Of a DNA stretch of 64,000 nucleotides, positions 63,828 through 64,000 are shown piece by piece. The DNA is taken from assembly GCF_000421645.1 (NCBI RefSeq), contig NZ_ATXK01000001.1, positions 620,001 to 684,000 on the forward strand, read 5' to 3'. The translations under genes and the position numbers were made by a program. Under the pieces are notes generated by a model. It had not been told where the DNA came from. It ran no database searches and saw only the letters and a list, made by a program, of their open reading frames with translations. The DNA comes from Aurantimonas coralicida DSM 14790. Its GTDB lineage: Bacteria > Pseudomonadota > Alphaproteobacteria > Rhizobiales > Rhizobiaceae. Numbering within the stretch: position 1 is the stretch's first letter; each line of letters opens with the position of its first letter.

Positions 63828-64000
63828 ATGAATGCGCTGGCGCGGCGGCTGCGGCAGACGGAGTGCGACGGCGTGGAGATGTCCCTCGCCGGCGCGCGGA
63901 TCGTGTGCGATCCGTCCGGCGTCCTCTATGCCCCGGATGAACGCCTGCTGATCGTCTCCGACCTGCATCTGGAAAAGGGCGCCGCCTTTGCCCGGCGCGG
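63828..64000 (+). CDS. pdeM: Ligase-associated DNA damage response endonuclease PdeM, truncated by window edge
   Basis: The visible 57 residues (MNALARRLRQTECDGVEMSL, then IVCDPSGVLYAPDERLLIVSD and LHLEKGAAFARRG) match the start of PdeM, a calcineurin-like phosphoesterase. SDLHLEKG is the first metal motif (D-x-H). The rest is beyond the window. PdeM belongs to the ligase-associated DNA repair set with the DEXH helicase and MBL exonuclease also found here. It is divergent from the SulP gene with a 242-base spacer. ATG 63828 is the most likely start. Confidence 0.88.
   Translation, partial: MNALARRLRQTECDGVEMSLAGARIVCDPSGVLYAPDERLLIVSDLHLEKGAAFARR

Overview
The window is a GC-rich (roughly two thirds G+C) chromosomal segment of an alphaproteobacterium, most likely a member of the Hyphomicrobiales (Rhizobiales). 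Support comes from the fused indolepyruvate ferredoxin oxidoreductase, HWE/HisKA_2-type histidine kinases, three TakP-like Tat-exported TRAP receptors, the DUF1007-NicO pair, the zapA-DUF4164-tkt-gap neighbourhood and the CobW-WD40-creatininase cluster. I see no rRNA, tRNA, CRISPR array, insertion sequence, integrase or phage gene. It reads as ordinary core and metabolic chromosome with several unusual local arrangements.

Layout. 0-5 kb: a truncated PfpI/DJ-1 protein, a small membrane protein, recX and the 1152-residue 2-oxoacid:ferredoxin oxidoreductase. 5-18 kb: a TRAP permease pair whose large subunit carries a Pro/Gly/Ala-rich tail, a DUF4424 protein, a ParA-like ATPase with a degenerate P-loop, and three separate TakP-type receptors interspersed with a YcaQ-like glycosylase, a spermidine-synthase-like protein and SelO. 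17.7-22.8 kb: a glutamine-amidotransferase hydrolase, a DCC protein, a small Cys-rich secreted protein, nickel/cobalt exporter genes, an L,D-transpeptidase and a LysR regulator. 22.9-25.2 kb: a long structured leader, ornithine decarboxylase and an acetyltransferase. 25.4-37.3 kb: a multi-PAS kinase, the metallochaperone cluster, MarR and LacI regulators, a 2-hydroxyacid dehydrogenase, a PHB-depolymerase-type esterase with a PhaR-like palindrome upstream, and two small enzymes. 37.3-48.4 kb: zapA, a coiled-coil protein, tkt, gap, then a complete TRAP operon and a cation/proton antiporter, then pgk. 48.5-64 kb: an SGNH hydrolase, a Cache-HAMP kinase, a methyltransferase, transport and channel genes, a transglutaminase-like protein, a SulP transporter with a universal stress protein, and three dispersed members of the ligase-associated DNA repair set (exonuclease, DEXH helicase, PdeM).

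How the genes may work together. The indolepyruvate oxidoreductase consumes 2-oxo acids, and the receptors resemble the 2-oxo-acid receptor TakP, so the first 17 kb may be a 2-oxo-acid uptake and oxidation region with one permease and several interchangeable receptors (inference). tkt, gap and pgk serve central carbon metabolism. The TRAP operon between gap and pgk has a strong terminator directly after the receptor gene, which fits the need for excess receptor over permease. Nothing here is certain to be a new system. The best candidates for closer study are the multi-receptor TRAP arrangement, the altered ParA-like ATPase, the transglutaminase-like protein lacking the expected histidine, the odc leader RNA, the PhaR-like site and the Cys-rich secreted protein.
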